This document shows positions 16,586 through 26,566 of a stretch of DNA of 64,000 bases, in pieces; within the stretch, counting starts at the first letter, position 1; every line of letters starts with the position of its first letter. The DNA is from Lewinella sp. JB7 (GTDB lineage Bacteria > Bacteroidota > Bacteroidia > Chitinophagales > Saprospiraceae), in assembly GCF_024297185.1 (NCBI RefSeq), contig NZ_JANCTD010000001.1, positions 310,001-374,000 of the forward strand. Reading direction: 5' to 3'. Below the pieces are notes generated by a model. That model had not been told where the DNA came from. It saw only the letters and a program-made list of their open reading frames with translations, and searched no databases. Position numbers and translations under genes: made by a program.

Positions 16586-17755
16586 ATGAATTATTCGCGC
16601 GTACTATTCGGGCTGCTCGCCGTACTCCTGTACACGGCCTGCCCGCCCGCTCCCCAGAACACCACGGCTACAACCGGTCAGACCCGACCCGGGGATACGG
16701 CCATCCCTTCGGCCGCCGAGGCGCTGACCCGATCGACGGGCGGACCGAAGAACATCATCTTAATGATTGGCGACGGTATGGGCATCAGCCAGATTACCGC
16801 GGGCCTGTACAGTAACGGTAACCGGCTGAACCTGGAACGGTTTCCGGTGGTCGGCCTGCACAAAAGTTACAGCGGGGATAACCTGATCACGGATTCCGCC
16901 GCTGGAGCTACAGCCTTCAGCGCGGGCGTAAAAACGTACAACGGAGCGATCGGCGTCGACATGGATACGATGCCGGTGCCGACCATCCTGGAAATGGCCG
17001 AGGCGGCGGGTCTGCCTACGGGCCTGGTGGCCACTTCTTCCATCGTGCACGCTACTCCCGCCAGCTTCTACGCTCACGCGAACCACCGTCAGAATTACGA
17101 AGAGATCGCGGCGGACCTGATGGATACCGACATCGATCTGTTCATCGGCGGGGGGGCCAAGTTCTTCGAACGCCGCGAGATGGATACCCGGAACCTGAGT
17201 GACGAACTGCGGAAGCGGGGCAACGACGTACGCTCCTTCGTCGATACCGAGATGAAGGACCTCAAGGTGAACCGCGCGAAAAATTTCGCGTACTACACCG
17301 CCGACGGAGAGCCGGTACCCTTTAGTGAGGGCCGGGATTACCTGGTGGCCGCCAGCAAGCTCGCGGTGAATTATCTGGACGAACGCGACAAGGAAGATCG
17401 CGGATTTTTCCTCATGATCGAAGGATCCCAGATTGACTGGGGCGGGCACGCTAATAACAGCGCGTACATCATCTCCGAAATGATCGAATTTGACCAGGCC
17501 ATCGGGGAAGTCCTCAACTTCGCGCAGCGCGACGGAGAAACCCTGGTGATCGTGACCGCCGACCACGAGACGGGCGGCTACGCCATAAACAACGGCTCGG
17601 TGATGGGGAGTATCGACGGACAGTTCACGTCGGATTACCACACGGCCGACCTGATTCCCGTATTTGCCTTTGGTCCGGGTGCCGAGCGCTTTTCCGGCAT
17701 CTACGAAAACACGGCGATCTTCGATAAGATGAAGTTGCTGTACGGCTTCCGCTAG
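16586..17755 (+). CDS. Alkaline phosphatase (lipoprotein)
   Basis: 389 aa from ATG 16586. The signal peptide ends in a lipobox (LLYTAC, Cys16), so the enzyme is probably lipid-anchored in the envelope. Catalytic motifs are intact: IILMIGDGMGISQ (metal-binding Asp), TDSAAGATAFSAG with the nucleophilic Ser, GSQIDWGGHANN (Asp/His metal ligands) and TADHETGGY. It hydrolyses phosphomonoesters. The promoter gives a probable leaderless transcript; no obvious Pho box is visible. Confidence 0.92.
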   Translation: MNYSRVLFGLLAVLLYTACPPAPQNTTATTGQTRPGDTAIPSAAEALTRSTGGPKNIILMIGDGMGISQITAGLYSNGNRLNLERFPVVGLHKSYSGDNLITDSAAGATAFSAGVKTYNGAIGVDMDTMPVPTILEMAEAAGLPTGLVATSSIVHATPASFYAHANHRQNYEEIAADLMDTDIDLFIGGGAKFFERREMDTRNLSDELRKRGNDVRSFVDTEMKDLKVNRAKNFAYYTADGEPVPFSEGRDYLVAASKLAVNYLDERDKEDRGFFLMIEGSQIDWGGHANNSAYIISEMIEFDQAIGEVLNFAQRDGETLVIVTADHETGGYAINNGSVMGSIDGQFTSDYHTADLIPVFAFGPGAERFSGIYENTAIFDKMKLLYGFR

Positions 17756-17896
17756 GGGTTCCCTGGGGTAATTTGACGCAACGATAACGTTTCATTGTGT
17801 AACACCGGACGGCCACCCGCGTTAAGCAGCTTGTAGGACTCGGGTCTAAACTTCGTCCGTAGTATATTCGGCGCAGCTATTCATCCTCTTACGATC

Positions 17897-18976
17897 ATGA
17901 GTTCCATCAACAAAACTACCAACGTGCAAGTAAATATTCAGAACGGGGTGGATGACATCCACCAATCCCTTAAGAACTGGAAAACCATCATTTCCCAGTA
18001 CCAGAAAGCCAATACCTGGCGCGCCATCGGGCAGCTGTTCAGCAGTTTCGGGCCCTTCCTGGCACTCTGGGTAGCGATGTACTTCAGCGTCGACTATTCC
18101 ATCTGGCTTACCCTGGCTCTGGGTATGGTGAACGCCTTTTTCCTGGTCCGGATCTTCATTATCCAGCACGATTGTGGGCACTACAGCTTCCTCGGGAAGC
18201 GTAAGATGAACGACGCGATCGGCTTCGTCTGTTCCTTCTTCAGCTCCATTCCCTACACCTACTGGGCCCGGGTCCACAGCTTTCACCACGGCCATACGGG
18301 GCAGCTCGAGCACCGCGATATCGGCGATATCGACTTCCTCACCGTCGAAGAGTTCCGGCAACTGAATGCCTGGGGTCGGTTCAAGTACCGCGTGTTCCGG
18401 AATCCCGTGGTCCTTTTCATCCTGCTGCCCATGATCTACCTGGGCGTCGTTCTGCGTATGCCCCGGATCAATTTCCCCGGCTGGTCACCCATCATCCGTA
18501 AGCAACAAATCAATAACCTCCTGATCCTGGCCGCTTACGTCGGCTTAGGTTTCCTGGTGGGCTGGAAAGCCTTTTTGATCGTACAGGGAAGCATCATCTT
18601 CTTCTTCGGCATCATCGCGTTCTGGTTCTTCTACGTGCAGCACCAGCACGACCATACCTACATGCAGTGGTCCAAGAACTGGGACTACCTGACCGCGGCC
18701 ATCAAGGGAGCGACCTTCTATAAGTTGCCGCGCGTTATGCACTTCCTGACCGGCAACATCGGTTACCACCATATCCACCACCTGAGCAGCCGTATTCCGA
18801 ACTACAACCTGCGTCGTTGCGCTAAGGAGAACCCCGTGCTGCAGCGTCACGTGACCAAGATCACCTTCCTGCAGAGCCTTCCCCTGATGTTCAATAAACT
18901 CTGGGACGAAGAAAAACAGCGGATGATCTCCTTCCGGGAATTTTACCGCAGTGAGGGCAGCCGCCTCGCTGCCTAG
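17897..18976 (+). CDS. Membrane fatty-acid desaturase (delta-12/DesA-like)
   Basis: 359 aa integral membrane di-iron enzyme. The three histidine boxes are HDCGH (91-95), HSFHHGHTG (127-135) and GYHHIHH near 285. Membrane segments are at about 48-65, 70-90, 185-205 and 215-250. It introduces double bonds into acyl chains of membrane lipids using O2 and reduced electron carriers. Regiospecificity cannot be read from sequence. Transcription ends at a strong hairpin before the convergent permease. Confidence 0.9.
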   Translation: MSSINKTTNVQVNIQNGVDDIHQSLKNWKTIISQYQKANTWRAIGQLFSSFGPFLALWVAMYFSVDYSIWLTLALGMVNAFFLVRIFIIQHDCGHYSFLGKRKMNDAIGFVCSFFSSIPYTYWARVHSFHHGHTGQLEHRDIGDIDFLTVEEFRQLNAWGRFKYRVFRNPVVLFILLPMIYLGVVLRMPRINFPGWSPIIRKQQINNLLILAAYVGLGFLVGWKAFLIVQGSIIFFFGIIAFWFFYVQHQHDHTYMQWSKNWDYLTAAIKGATFYKLPRVMHFLTGNIGYHHIHHLSSRIPNYNLRRCAKENPVLQRHVTKITFLQSLPLMFNKLWDEEKQRMISFREFYRSEGSRLAA

Positions 18977-19007
18977 GGAAGATACCCGACAGATAAACAG
19001 TCTTCAG

Positions 19008-19048
19008 CGACCCGCTCCGATCACCTTTCGGGCGGGTCGCCGAGTTTT
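19008..19048 (+). terminator. Intrinsic terminator of the desaturase gene
   Basis: cgacccgc (19008-19015) pairs with gcgggtcg (19032-19039), followed by ccgagtttt. It lies between two convergent genes and may act in both directions. Confidence 0.7.
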
Positions 19049-19060
19049 ATGCCCGTGGGG

Positions 19061-20302
19061 TCAACCCTCTTTCACCGCCAATTCCACCTGCTCGGCGCGA
19101 CGGGCGGGAAGGATGGAGGCCAGCAACCCGATGAAGAGGACCGTGGCGGCGACCACGACGAAGTCCAGCGGGCGAAAGGATAGGGGATACGCCTCCGCCA
19201 GCGTCCCGGGTAAGCCTACTATACCGTAATGAGTTTGCACGAGGTAGATAAGGGTGGCTAATCCAAAGCCGGAAAGTAATCCGAGAGCGCAGATGAGCAG
19301 TCCTACCCGCAGAAAAACGTTGCGAATATCGCGGCCGACCATGCCCAGGCTACGCAGAATGACGATGTCCTTGCGCTTCTCCAGCACGATCATCCACAGG
19401 GCACCGATCAGGTTGAAGCTGATGAGGATCATCATCAGGGTCACGATGGCGTAGGCTACGTACTTCTCCACCCGCATCAGCTTAAGGATGCTATTCTCCT
19501 GCTCGAAGCGGTTCTGGACGATGAAGTCCTCCCCGACCGCCTCCCGTATGCGGTGGTAGGTATTTTCCGCGACGGCCCCGGGCCGTAACTTGATCTCCAG
19601 GCCGGAGACCACTCCTTCTTCCACGCCCATGATTTCACGGGCCAGGGAGAGTTTAATGAGCACCGCCTGGTTTTCAAAAGCTTCCTGACTTCTGACGATT
19701 CCTACCGGAAGCACCTCCCGTACCTGGTAGGGGAGACGCCCCGAGGCCAGTATAGTTCCACCGCCACGGGTACGGGGGCGGGGAACGTAGATCGAAAGAG
19801 CGTTGAATTGATTCAGGGGGTCGATCAGAAGTTCCTGCGCGAGGTTCTGTCCCACGATGGCACCCAGCGCGTCTACCTGGGGGTAGTCGAGGTCGTAGCG
19901 CCCTTCCTCGATCATCGTATCGATGCCGTTGATGGTAGCGTAGTCACTGTCCACGCCCTTCAGTGGGCCGAAGGCTTGGTGACCGAGATACTGAAAGCGG
20001 GCGGTCTCCTCCAGGGTTTGGGATATTACCCCGACGCCCTCTACTCTGCGGATGCGCGCGAGGAGTTCGTCGTCGGCGACAAAGGTCTTTCCCCGCGCCG
20101 CGGTGATGCGCACGTCGGGGTTGAGGTTGTTGAACATCCCCACGAAAATGTCCTCGAATCCATTAAATACGCTCAGGGCAATGATGAGCGACGCCGCACC
20201 GATGGCCACCCCGAAGGCGGCTACGAAGGTGATGATGTTGATGGCGTTCGTTGACTTGCGGGCAAAAAGGTACCGCCACGCCATCCGCGCGGAAAGATTC
20301 AT
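19061..20302 (-). CDS. LolC/E-like FtsX-family ABC transporter permease
   Basis: 413 aa with the MacB/FtsX layout: one N-terminal helix (about 20-45, AINIITFVAAFGVAIGAASL), a large periplasmic domain (45-265), and three C-terminal helices at about 275-300, 320-345 and 375-400. The motif LRSLGMVGRDIRNVFLRVG before the third helix is typical of lipoprotein-releasing permeases. It would work with a LolD-type ATPase to pass lipoproteins to LolA. No ATPase is adjacent, but a LolA-like gene lies 0.75 kb away on the other strand. Confidence 0.82.
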   Translation of the reverse strand: MNLSARMAWRYLFARKSTNAINIITFVAAFGVAIGAASLIIALSVFNGFEDIFVGMFNNLNPDVRITAARGKTFVADDELLARIRRVEGVGVISQTLEETARFQYLGHQAFGPLKGVDSDYATINGIDTMIEEGRYDLDYPQVDALGAIVGQNLAQELLIDPLNQFNALSIYVPRPRTRGGGTILASGRLPYQVREVLPVGIVRSQEAFENQAVLIKLSLAREIMGVEEGVVSGLEIKLRPGAVAENTYHRIREAVGEDFIVQNRFEQENSILKLMRVEKYVAYAIVTLMMILISFNLIGALWMIVLEKRKDIVILRSLGMVGRDIRNVFLRVGLLICALGLLSGFGLATLIYLVQTHYGIVGLPGTLAEAYPLSFRPLDFVVVAATVLFIGLLASILPARRAEQVELAVKEG

Positions 20303-20330
20303 GCCCCAAAGGTAGTTCAGTGCCGACTGA

Positions 20331-20783
20331 CTACTTCAGTCGGTCGAGCAGATTATTCAGGTTGTCGATCTCCGACTCCGTCAGCCGCTCGCTGATCATC
20401 ATGTCCAGCTGCCGCTTGTCGCGGTTGATGGTCGACAACAGTGATCGTCCCTGCGGAGTGACGGTAGCGCGATTGCTCCGGCGATCCTGATCGGAGGGGA
20501 ATTTGGCAATGAGTTGCTTCTTTTCCAGGCGGTCCACCAAGCGACTGGCATCCGACATTTTATCGGCGAGCATGTCGCGGATTTCCTGAATCGAGAGCGA
20601 CTCCGGAGAGCGGTCGTTCAGGATGCGCAGGATGTTGTACTGCTTGGGGGTGATGCCGTGGGGCTGAAGAAACTGCCGCATGCTGTTGTTGATCCAGCTG
20701 CAACTGTGCAAGATGTTGAAACGCAAATCCCGAAACATATCATCAGAGACGATTGCGCTTCGTCCAAAATCTTCGTTTTTCAT
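20331..20783 (-). CDS. MarR-family transcriptional regulator
   Basis: 150 aa with a winged HTH in the middle: GITPKQYNILRILNDRSPES, IQEIRDMLADKMSDASRLVD and the wing SDQDRRSNRATVTPQGR. N- and C-terminal helices provide the dimer interface. It lies 28 nt upstream of the LolC/E-like gene on the same strand, so the two may be co-transcribed. Ligand and targets unknown. Confidence 0.88.
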   Translation of the reverse strand: MKNEDFGRSAIVSDDMFRDLRFNILHSCSWINNSMRQFLQPHGITPKQYNILRILNDRSPESLSIQEIRDMLADKMSDASRLVDRLEKKQLIAKFPSDQDRRSNRATVTPQGRSLLSTINRDKRQLDMMISERLTESEIDNLNNLLDRLK

Positions 20784-21050
20784 TATGGTTAGGGCTTGAT
20801 GTAATTGGGTACGAACGAAAAGAATTTACCGGGAAAGTACATACAAAGGTAACAAGACGGGGCAAATGTTCTGATATATTAGCAAATCTTACCACATTTT
20901 CGAGAAGAAATGGTGGTCTGACAAGTATAAGGCGTTAAACTACCCATTCGTTCGATCTTTGGGGAAATCTCCTTTAACGTGGAATTAAGACTCCGGCAAC
21001 GGACATCACCGACCATTTGACGTTTAATTGTCCGAAAGCCAAACCAAATT
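20784..21050. other. Divergent intergenic region between marR and lolA-like gene
   Basis: 267 bp, lower in GC. It must hold the promoters of both genes, and MarR-family regulators often bind such regions. I find no clear palindrome or exact TAnnTTTG match; gatctttgg (20955-20963) is the nearest. Confidence 0.35.
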
Positions 21051-21734
21051 ATGAAAGCTTCCCTGATCCTTGCCCTTCTGTTTTCGGCCCTGTTGCCCCT
21101 CCGGGCGCAGACGCAACAATACCGTGCTTCCGCGGATAGTGACCCGGCGGCAAAACGGATCTTAGAACAGATTCGTGAGAAGTACGACGGCTTTAACACC
21201 CTCGCGGCTGACTTCAGTCTGGAGCTTGCCTTTCCCGGACAACCGGTAGAGATTCAACAGGGCGCGCTGAGCCGTCAGGGCGACCTAGTACGCTTCAAGC
21301 TCGGCGACCAGGAAGGGATCATCAATAAGGAGGCGGCCTACTTCATCCTTCACGCCAGCAAGGAGGTCCAGATCAACGACCTGCCGGCCCCCGGCGAAAC
21401 GACCGGTATGCTTACCCCGCAAAATCTCTTCAGTTTCTACGAGGGCGATCAGTACGTTCTTGCTCTCCAGGGGGAGGAGGTCGTGAACGGACAACGCCTG
21501 CAGGTGATCGAAATGAAACCCCTCGACCGCGACGCCAGCGACTTTACCAAATTGCGGCTCCTGGCCAATAAAGGGCGGAAGGAGATCGTCTCCGTAAAGG
21601 CCTTCAGTCGGGACGGAAGTACCTATACCTTCCATCTGGATACACCCCGGGGCAACGCTCCGCTCGCCGACGGGACCTTTACTTTCCGCCAAGCCGAGTT
21701 TCCCGGCTACCACGTCGAGGACCTTCGCTTTTAG
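21051..21734 (+). CDS. LolA-like outer-membrane lipoprotein carrier protein
   Basis: 227 aa with a cleavable signal (MKASLILALLFSALLPLRAQ). The body has the LolA pattern: an N-terminal helix ILEQIREKYDGFNTLAADFS followed by antiparallel strands (VRFKLGDQEGIINKEAAYFI, RLQVIEMKPLDR). It is likely to chaperone lipoproteins or other lipids across the periplasm. Bacteroidota keep several LolA-like paralogues, and this one cannot be assigned more precisely. Confidence 0.82.
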   Translation: MKASLILALLFSALLPLRAQTQQYRASADSDPAAKRILEQIREKYDGFNTLAADFSLELAFPGQPVEIQQGALSRQGDLVRFKLGDQEGIINKEAAYFILHASKEVQINDLPAPGETTGMLTPQNLFSFYEGDQYVLALQGEEVVNGQRLQVIEMKPLDRDASDFTKLRLLANKGRKEIVSVKAFSRDGSTYTFHLDTPRGNAPLADGTFTFRQAEFPGYHVEDLRF

Positions 21735-21796
21735 GGGGGCGGGGCCGCGGGTGCCGTGCCGGTAAAACCAAGTAGCGGTCTTCCCGTTTGACCAGC

Positions 21797-23176
21797 ATGG
21801 AACGACCAACGCTTGTCATCGCCGGGGCCACCGGCTTCATCGGTCGTTGGTTTATCGAACGCTACCACCGGCAGTACCGCATCATCGCCCTCAGCCGTAG
21901 TGCCATGCGGACCGGGCCGGAATATACCAAGGCTGAATGGCGACAGGTAGAGCTTTACTCCATCACCAGCACCGAAGCGGCCATTCGCGGGGCGGACATG
22001 GCCCTTTACTTGGTGCATTCCATGTCGCCGTCGACGCGACTATCGCAGGGAAGTTTCGAGGATACCGACCTGCTGCTCGCCGATAACTTCGCCCGGGCCG
22101 CCCGGCAGACGGGTATCCAACAGATCCTTTTCATCGGGGGGCTGCTTCCGAGTGATGAGGTCCCCGAGCAGTATAGTCGACACCTGCGCAGCCGCCGAGA
22201 AGTAGAGGTGACACTGGCTTCCACGGACGTGCCGGTCACGACCCTGCGTGCCGGCATCATCGTGGGGCCCGGGGGTTCGTCTTTTCGTATGATCGAGAAG
22301 CTCGTACGGCGCCTTCCCGTAATGATCTGTCCGGCCTGGTGCCAATCCGAGACCCACCCCATTGCGCTGGAAGACACCCTACGTATCATCGATCACTGCC
22401 TGGGGCGGCCGTCGACTTACGGCCGCGCGATCGATATCGGCGGGCCCGAGACGACGACTTACATGCAAATGCTCCGTACGGTCGCCGGTCTGTTGAACAA
22501 ACCCCGGCTCCTGCGCCGCGTCCGCTACTTTAGCCCCGGACTGTCTACCTACTGGGTGAGCACCTTCACCGATACCTCACCGGATCTCGTGAAACCGCTG
22601 GTGGAAAGTTTGCGTCACCGCATGGTAGCTGCCGGCAGCGACGTACTGGATGCCTTCCCCGATCGGCTCGATTTCACGGCCGCGGCCCGCCACGCACTCT
22701 TTACTACCGAGCGGCTTCCCCCCCTACCGGAGCGCGTCCCCGTACGGGAAGAAAAGAACACGGTGCGGAGCGTGCAGCGGCTCCCGAATCCACGGCGACA
22801 TACGGCCACCTACGTGGCCCGGCTCTACCAACGCTGGCTGCCCGTTTTTTTCCGGGCCCTGATCGGCGTGAAGAGTGAGGGTGACCATTCGGTCTTCCGG
22901 GTGCTGGGCCTTCCGCTGCTGGAGCTTACGTTCATTCCCAGTCGAAGCGACGACCACCGCCAACTATTTTACATCGACGGGGGCCTGCTGGTACAGCGCA
23001 AGAATAAGGGGTGGCTGGAGTTTCGAAGCGTGCTGGACGGCAACTACGTCATATCGGCCATTCACGACTTCATACCCTCGCTTCCCTGGTACGTATACGT
23101 GAATACGCAGGCCCCCGCCCACTCCTGGGTGATGAAGCGCTTCGGAGAATATCTGGCGGGAACGGAGAGCCGGTGA
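21797..23176 (+). CDS. NAD(P)-binding SDR-type protein with C-terminal DUF2867-like domain
   Basis: 459 aa from ATG 21797 (a TTG at 21788 is the alternative). The N-terminal Rossmann fold opens with VIAGATGFIGRWF and continues ADMALYLVHSM and TTLRAGIIVGPGGSSFR, like atypical SDR/NmrA proteins. The C-terminal 150 residues (VFRVLGLPLLELTFIPSR, KNKGWLEFRSVLDGNYVISA) fit the DUF2867 region often fused to them. Substrate unknown. It is followed after 24 nt by an aldo/keto reductase, suggesting a small redox operon. Confidence 0.72.
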   Translation: MERPTLVIAGATGFIGRWFIERYHRQYRIIALSRSAMRTGPEYTKAEWRQVELYSITSTEAAIRGADMALYLVHSMSPSTRLSQGSFEDTDLLLADNFARAARQTGIQQILFIGGLLPSDEVPEQYSRHLRSRREVEVTLASTDVPVTTLRAGIIVGPGGSSFRMIEKLVRRLPVMICPAWCQSETHPIALEDTLRIIDHCLGRPSTYGRAIDIGGPETTTYMQMLRTVAGLLNKPRLLRRVRYFSPGLSTYWVSTFTDTSPDLVKPLVESLRHRMVAAGSDVLDAFPDRLDFTAAARHALFTTERLPPLPERVPVREEKNTVRSVQRLPNPRRHTATYVARLYQRWLPVFFRALIGVKSEGDHSVFRVLGLPLLELTFIPSRSDDHRQLFYIDGGLLVQRKNKGWLEFRSVLDGNYVISAIHDFIPSLPWYVYVNTQAPAHSWVMKRFGEYLAGTESR

Positions 23177-23200
23177 GAACTCCGCCCCCCGGCGTCCGTT

Positions 23201-24022
23201 ATGGGCGGTATGAGAATGCAAAGACTTAATAACGGGCTAGAGATTCCTCGCCTCGGCCTCGGCGTATGGCAAACCGACAACGGGACCGAAGCCATTCGCG
23301 CCATTCACTGGGCCTTCGACGCGGGCTACCGCCACGTAGACACCGCCCGCATCTATAAAAATGAGGAGGCGGTGGGGCAGGCCATCAAGCAGGCCGATCT
23401 GCCCCGGCAGGACATCTGGCTCACGACCAAAATCTGGAACGACGACATTCGGCAGGGACGGGCCACCGCGGCGCTGGAAGAAAGCTTACGACGGCTGGAT
23501 ACCGATTACGTCGACCTACTGCTGCTGCACTGGCCGGTAGACGGCAGCGTCGCGGCCTGGCAGGAACTCGAACGCGCCCTGGAGGCGGGAAAAGTCCGCA
23601 GCATCGGACTGAGTAACTTTATGGAGGACGACATTCGCAAGATTATCGGAGCGGGCAACGTGCGGCCGGCGGTCAATCAGATCGAATACCACCCCTATCT
23701 GGTGCAGGCCGACGCTATTTCCACGAGCGACGAATACGACATCGCGATTACGGCCTGGAGCCCACTGATGCAGGGGAAATTTCTGCAGGAGCCTCTGTTT
23801 GCCGAGATCGCGAAACGCTATGACCGGACCGCGGCTCAGGTAGTGTTACGGTGGTGCATCCAGAATGACGTGATCGTCATCCCGAAGAGCGTTCACCAGA
23901 AGCGAATCGTCGAAAACGGCCAACTCTTCGATTTCGAACTGGCGGAGAGCGATATGGTCGATATAGACAATCTGGAGCGTGGCCACCGCTTCGGACCCGA
24001 CCCCCACGACTTTGACTTTTAG
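23201..24022 (+). CDS. Aldo/keto reductase
   Basis: 273 aa TIM-barrel NADPH oxidoreductase of the AKR5-like group. The catalytic tetrad is visible: Asp in HVDTARIY, Tyr in the same motif, Lys in WLTTKIWND and His in DLLLLHWPVD. NADPH-binding sequence IPKSVHQKRIVENGQ is present near the C-terminus. The start could also be ATG 23210 or 23216; the family begins close to RLNNGLEIPRLGLG. It reduces small carbonyls; the substrate is unknown. Confidence 0.9.
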   Translation: MGGMRMQRLNNGLEIPRLGLGVWQTDNGTEAIRAIHWAFDAGYRHVDTARIYKNEEAVGQAIKQADLPRQDIWLTTKIWNDDIRQGRATAALEESLRRLDTDYVDLLLLHWPVDGSVAAWQELERALEAGKVRSIGLSNFMEDDIRKIIGAGNVRPAVNQIEYHPYLVQADAISTSDEYDIAITAWSPLMQGKFLQEPLFAEIAKRYDRTAAQVVLRWCIQNDVIVIPKSVHQKRIVENGQLFDFELAESDMVDIDNLERGHRFGPDPHDFDF

Positions 24023-24087
24023 TATCCGAGGGAATCGACGCCGTCCACCGGGTACGCATTGCCGCTACGAATGATTAAATTACCGAC

Positions 24088-24690
24088 ATGAGTAGATCGC
24101 ATTTTTCCATCCTCCGTTCTTCCCTGGCGGGCGGGGCGATCTCGGCGGTAATTATCTTTTTGGGCACCTATTTTCTGGGCAACATCACGGACGCGGAGGC
24201 CATCAACAACCTGCGGGAGATCCGGCCGACGCTGCGCTTTACGGCGAGCGGTGCCATGACGTCCACCGCCACGATCCTGGCCCTGATGCTTACCCTGTTG
24301 TCGTTCAGCCAGAACGCCGACCGGCAGCTTAAGGGATATCACTACGACCGAATCTGGTGGATCGCGCGCTTCGCGGCGATCGTATTTATTGCCGCCCTGA
24401 TTTTGCTGATGTTTCTCAACGTGCCGATCAACAATGCCGAGGAAAAACTCTGGGGCACCTACAACGCCGTGTATTACGCGATGATCTCCTACGCCGCCAT
24501 CATCGGAGGGTTCATGATCACCATCATCCTGTTGCTGTACCAGGCGGCACGCGATATCATTCTGATCGCTCACCCCAACCAAACGGCTACGGACCTCTAC
24601 ATAAGCGAGGAAGGGGAGGGATCACTCACCAAACGGGAACGCGAACGCATGCGGCCCCGCGAGTCGGAGATCGCCGATTCGGAGGGTTAA
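24088..24690 (+). CDS. Hypothetical four-helix inner-membrane protein
   Basis: 200 aa. Hydrophobic segments lie at about 13-31, 53-72, 92-112 and 132-152, with short loops and a charged C-terminal tail (LTKRERERMRPRESE). The order resembles small DUF-type membrane proteins of Bacteroidota, but I recognise no domain. It stands alone between the AKR gene and citrate synthase. Confidence 0.6.
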   Translation: MSRSHFSILRSSLAGGAISAVIIFLGTYFLGNITDAEAINNLREIRPTLRFTASGAMTSTATILALMLTLLSFSQNADRQLKGYHYDRIWWIARFAAIVFIAALILLMFLNVPINNAEEKLWGTYNAVYYAMISYAAIIGGFMITIILLLYQAARDIILIAHPNQTATDLYISEEGEGSLTKRERERMRPRESEIADSEG

Positions 24691-24841
24691 GCCCATCCAA
24701 TCCCCGCAAATTTCCGTTATTTGCCAACCGGGCCGCAAGTGATGGTCCGCCGACGAACCCTACTACCGCCGGGGCGTTAGCCTGTTACCGCCCGGGGCGG
24801 GAAGTCGATCGTGACCAATCTTTCAAATTCTTATTTCGTTA

Positions 24842-26146
24842 ATGGAAGCCCTTAAACAAAAATTCGCCGATAAGGCCCTCTCCCTCTACCAAGAACTCCG
24901 CACCATCTCGAAAGAAAAGGGCTCCCTTAAAGTAGATGAAGTTACCCTGCAGCAAGTCCTGGGCGGAGCACGCGGGATCAAAATGATGCTCTGGGAAACC
25001 AGCCAACTCGATCCCAATAAGGGGATTCGCTTCCGCGGCTATTCCATTCCGGAAATTAAGGAACAGCTTCCCAGCGGCCCACAGGGTGAGCCCAAACCGG
25101 AGGGACTTTTCTGGCTGATGCTCACGGGCGAGATTCCCACCGCCGAAGAGGTTGACGCCCTGACCCAGGAGTGGCACCGCCGGGCGGACGTACCCCAGCA
25201 GGTGTACACCACCCTCGACAGCATGCCGGCCGATACCCATCCCATGACGCAGTTCACCATCGGCATCATGGCGATGCAGTCAGACAGCGTCTTTTCCCGC
25301 CGTTACGCCGAGGGGCTGCCGAAATCCGAATACTGGGATGCCGTCTACGAGGACAGCATGAACCTCATTGCCCGGCTCCCGCGCGTCGCCGCCTACATCT
25401 ACCGCCGCGCCTTTAAGGATGGTAAGCACATCGATCCCGATACGAGCCTGGACTACAGCGCCAACTACGCTCACCTGCTGGGCAGCGACGACGAGGACTT
25501 CCGCAGTCTTATGCGCCTGTACCTGACCATTCACGCCGATCACGAGGGCGGCAACGCTTCGGCCCATACCGTAAACCTGGTCAGTTCCACGCTCAGCGAC
25601 CCTTACCTCTCCTTTGCCGCGGGCATGAACGCCCTGGCCGGACCGCTGCACGGCCTGGCCAACCAGGAGGTCATCAAGTGGATCTTCGAAATGATCGACG
25701 CTCTCGGCACCCAAACGCCGACCGAGCAGCAGATCGCGGATTACGTCCAGCAAACCCTGGACGAGGGGAAGGTGATCCCCGGCTACGGACACGCCGTGCT
25801 GCGCGAACCCGACCCCCGCTTTACCGCCCAGCGCCGCTTCGCCGAGCAGTACATCAAGGACAGCGACCTGATCACTACCGTCTGGAAGATCTTCGACGTG
25901 GTACCGCCGATCCTGCAGGGACTGGGTAAGGTCAAGAATCCCTGGCCGAACGTGGACGCTCACTCCGGCGCGTTACTCGTGCACTACGGCTTCCGCGAGT
26001 TCAGCTACTACACCGTACTGTTCGGGGTAAGCCGGGCACTCGGCGTACTGGCCGCCGGCATCTGGAGCCGCGCTCTGGGCATGCCCCTGGAACGCCCCAA
26101 GTCCGTAACCAGCGACTGGGTCAAAGCCCAGGTAAAAGATAAATAA
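24842..26146 (+). CDS. gltA: Citrate synthase, eukaryote-type
   Basis: 434 aa. It begins like mitochondrial citrate synthases (FADKALSLYQELRTISKEKG, GGARGIKMMLWETSQLDP, GIRFRGYSIPE) rather than hexameric Gram-negative GltA. Catalytic residues are visible: His in AGPLHGLANQEV, His in IPGYGHAVLREPDPR and Asp in NVDAHSGALL. It condenses oxaloacetate and acetyl-CoA in the TCA cycle. This dimeric form is common in Bacteroidota and is normally not NADH-inhibited. Confidence 0.94.
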   Translation: MEALKQKFADKALSLYQELRTISKEKGSLKVDEVTLQQVLGGARGIKMMLWETSQLDPNKGIRFRGYSIPEIKEQLPSGPQGEPKPEGLFWLMLTGEIPTAEEVDALTQEWHRRADVPQQVYTTLDSMPADTHPMTQFTIGIMAMQSDSVFSRRYAEGLPKSEYWDAVYEDSMNLIARLPRVAAYIYRRAFKDGKHIDPDTSLDYSANYAHLLGSDDEDFRSLMRLYLTIHADHEGGNASAHTVNLVSSTLSDPYLSFAAGMNALAGPLHGLANQEVIKWIFEMIDALGTQTPTEQQIADYVQQTLDEGKVIPGYGHAVLREPDPRFTAQRRFAEQYIKDSDLITTVWKIFDVVPPILQGLGKVKNPWPNVDAHSGALLVHYGFREFSYYTVLFGVSRALGVLAAGIWSRALGMPLERPKSVTSDWVKAQVKDK

Positions 26147-26167
26147 CCAACCTAAGCCAAGCCAAAT

Positions 26168-26557
26168 ATGAATGTCCCCGCTAACCTCCTGTACACCGAG
26201 GAACACGAATGGGTACTGATCGAGAGCGGTATCGCCACGATCGGTATTACGGATTTTGCCCAGGAACAGCTCGACGAACTCGTGTACGTGGAGGTCGATA
26301 CGGTGGGAGAAACCCTGGACCGCAACGAGGTCTTCGGCACCGTGGAGGCCGTCAAAACGACGAGCGATCTTTTCATGCCCGTCGCCGGGAAGGTCATTGA
26401 GTTCAACCGTGAACTGGACGAGAACGAAGGCGACAACCCGACCATGGTCAACGAAGATCCCTACGGAAAGGGCTGGATCGTGAAGGTGGAGCTTACCGCC
26501 CCCGAGGATCGGGAGGGATTGCTCGACGCCGCCGCGTACCAGCAACTGATTGGTTAA
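26168..26557 (+). CDS. gcvH: Glycine cleavage system H protein
   Basis: 129 aa lipoyl-carrier protein. LYTEEHEWVLIESGIATIGI and FAQEQLDELVYVEVDTVG open the domain, and the lipoylated lysine is in GTVEAVKTTSDLFMP. The C-terminal GWIVKVELT is standard. H protein shuttles the aminomethyl group between P, T and L proteins. The other gcv genes are not in the window. A vanZ-like gene starts 9 nt later. Confidence 0.96.
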   Translation: MNVPANLLYTEEHEWVLIESGIATIGITDFAQEQLDELVYVEVDTVGETLDRNEVFGTVEAVKTTSDLFMPVAGKVIEFNRELDENEGDNPTMVNEDPYGKGWIVKVELTAPEDREGLLDAAAYQQLIG

Positions 26558-26566
26558 AAAAAAACT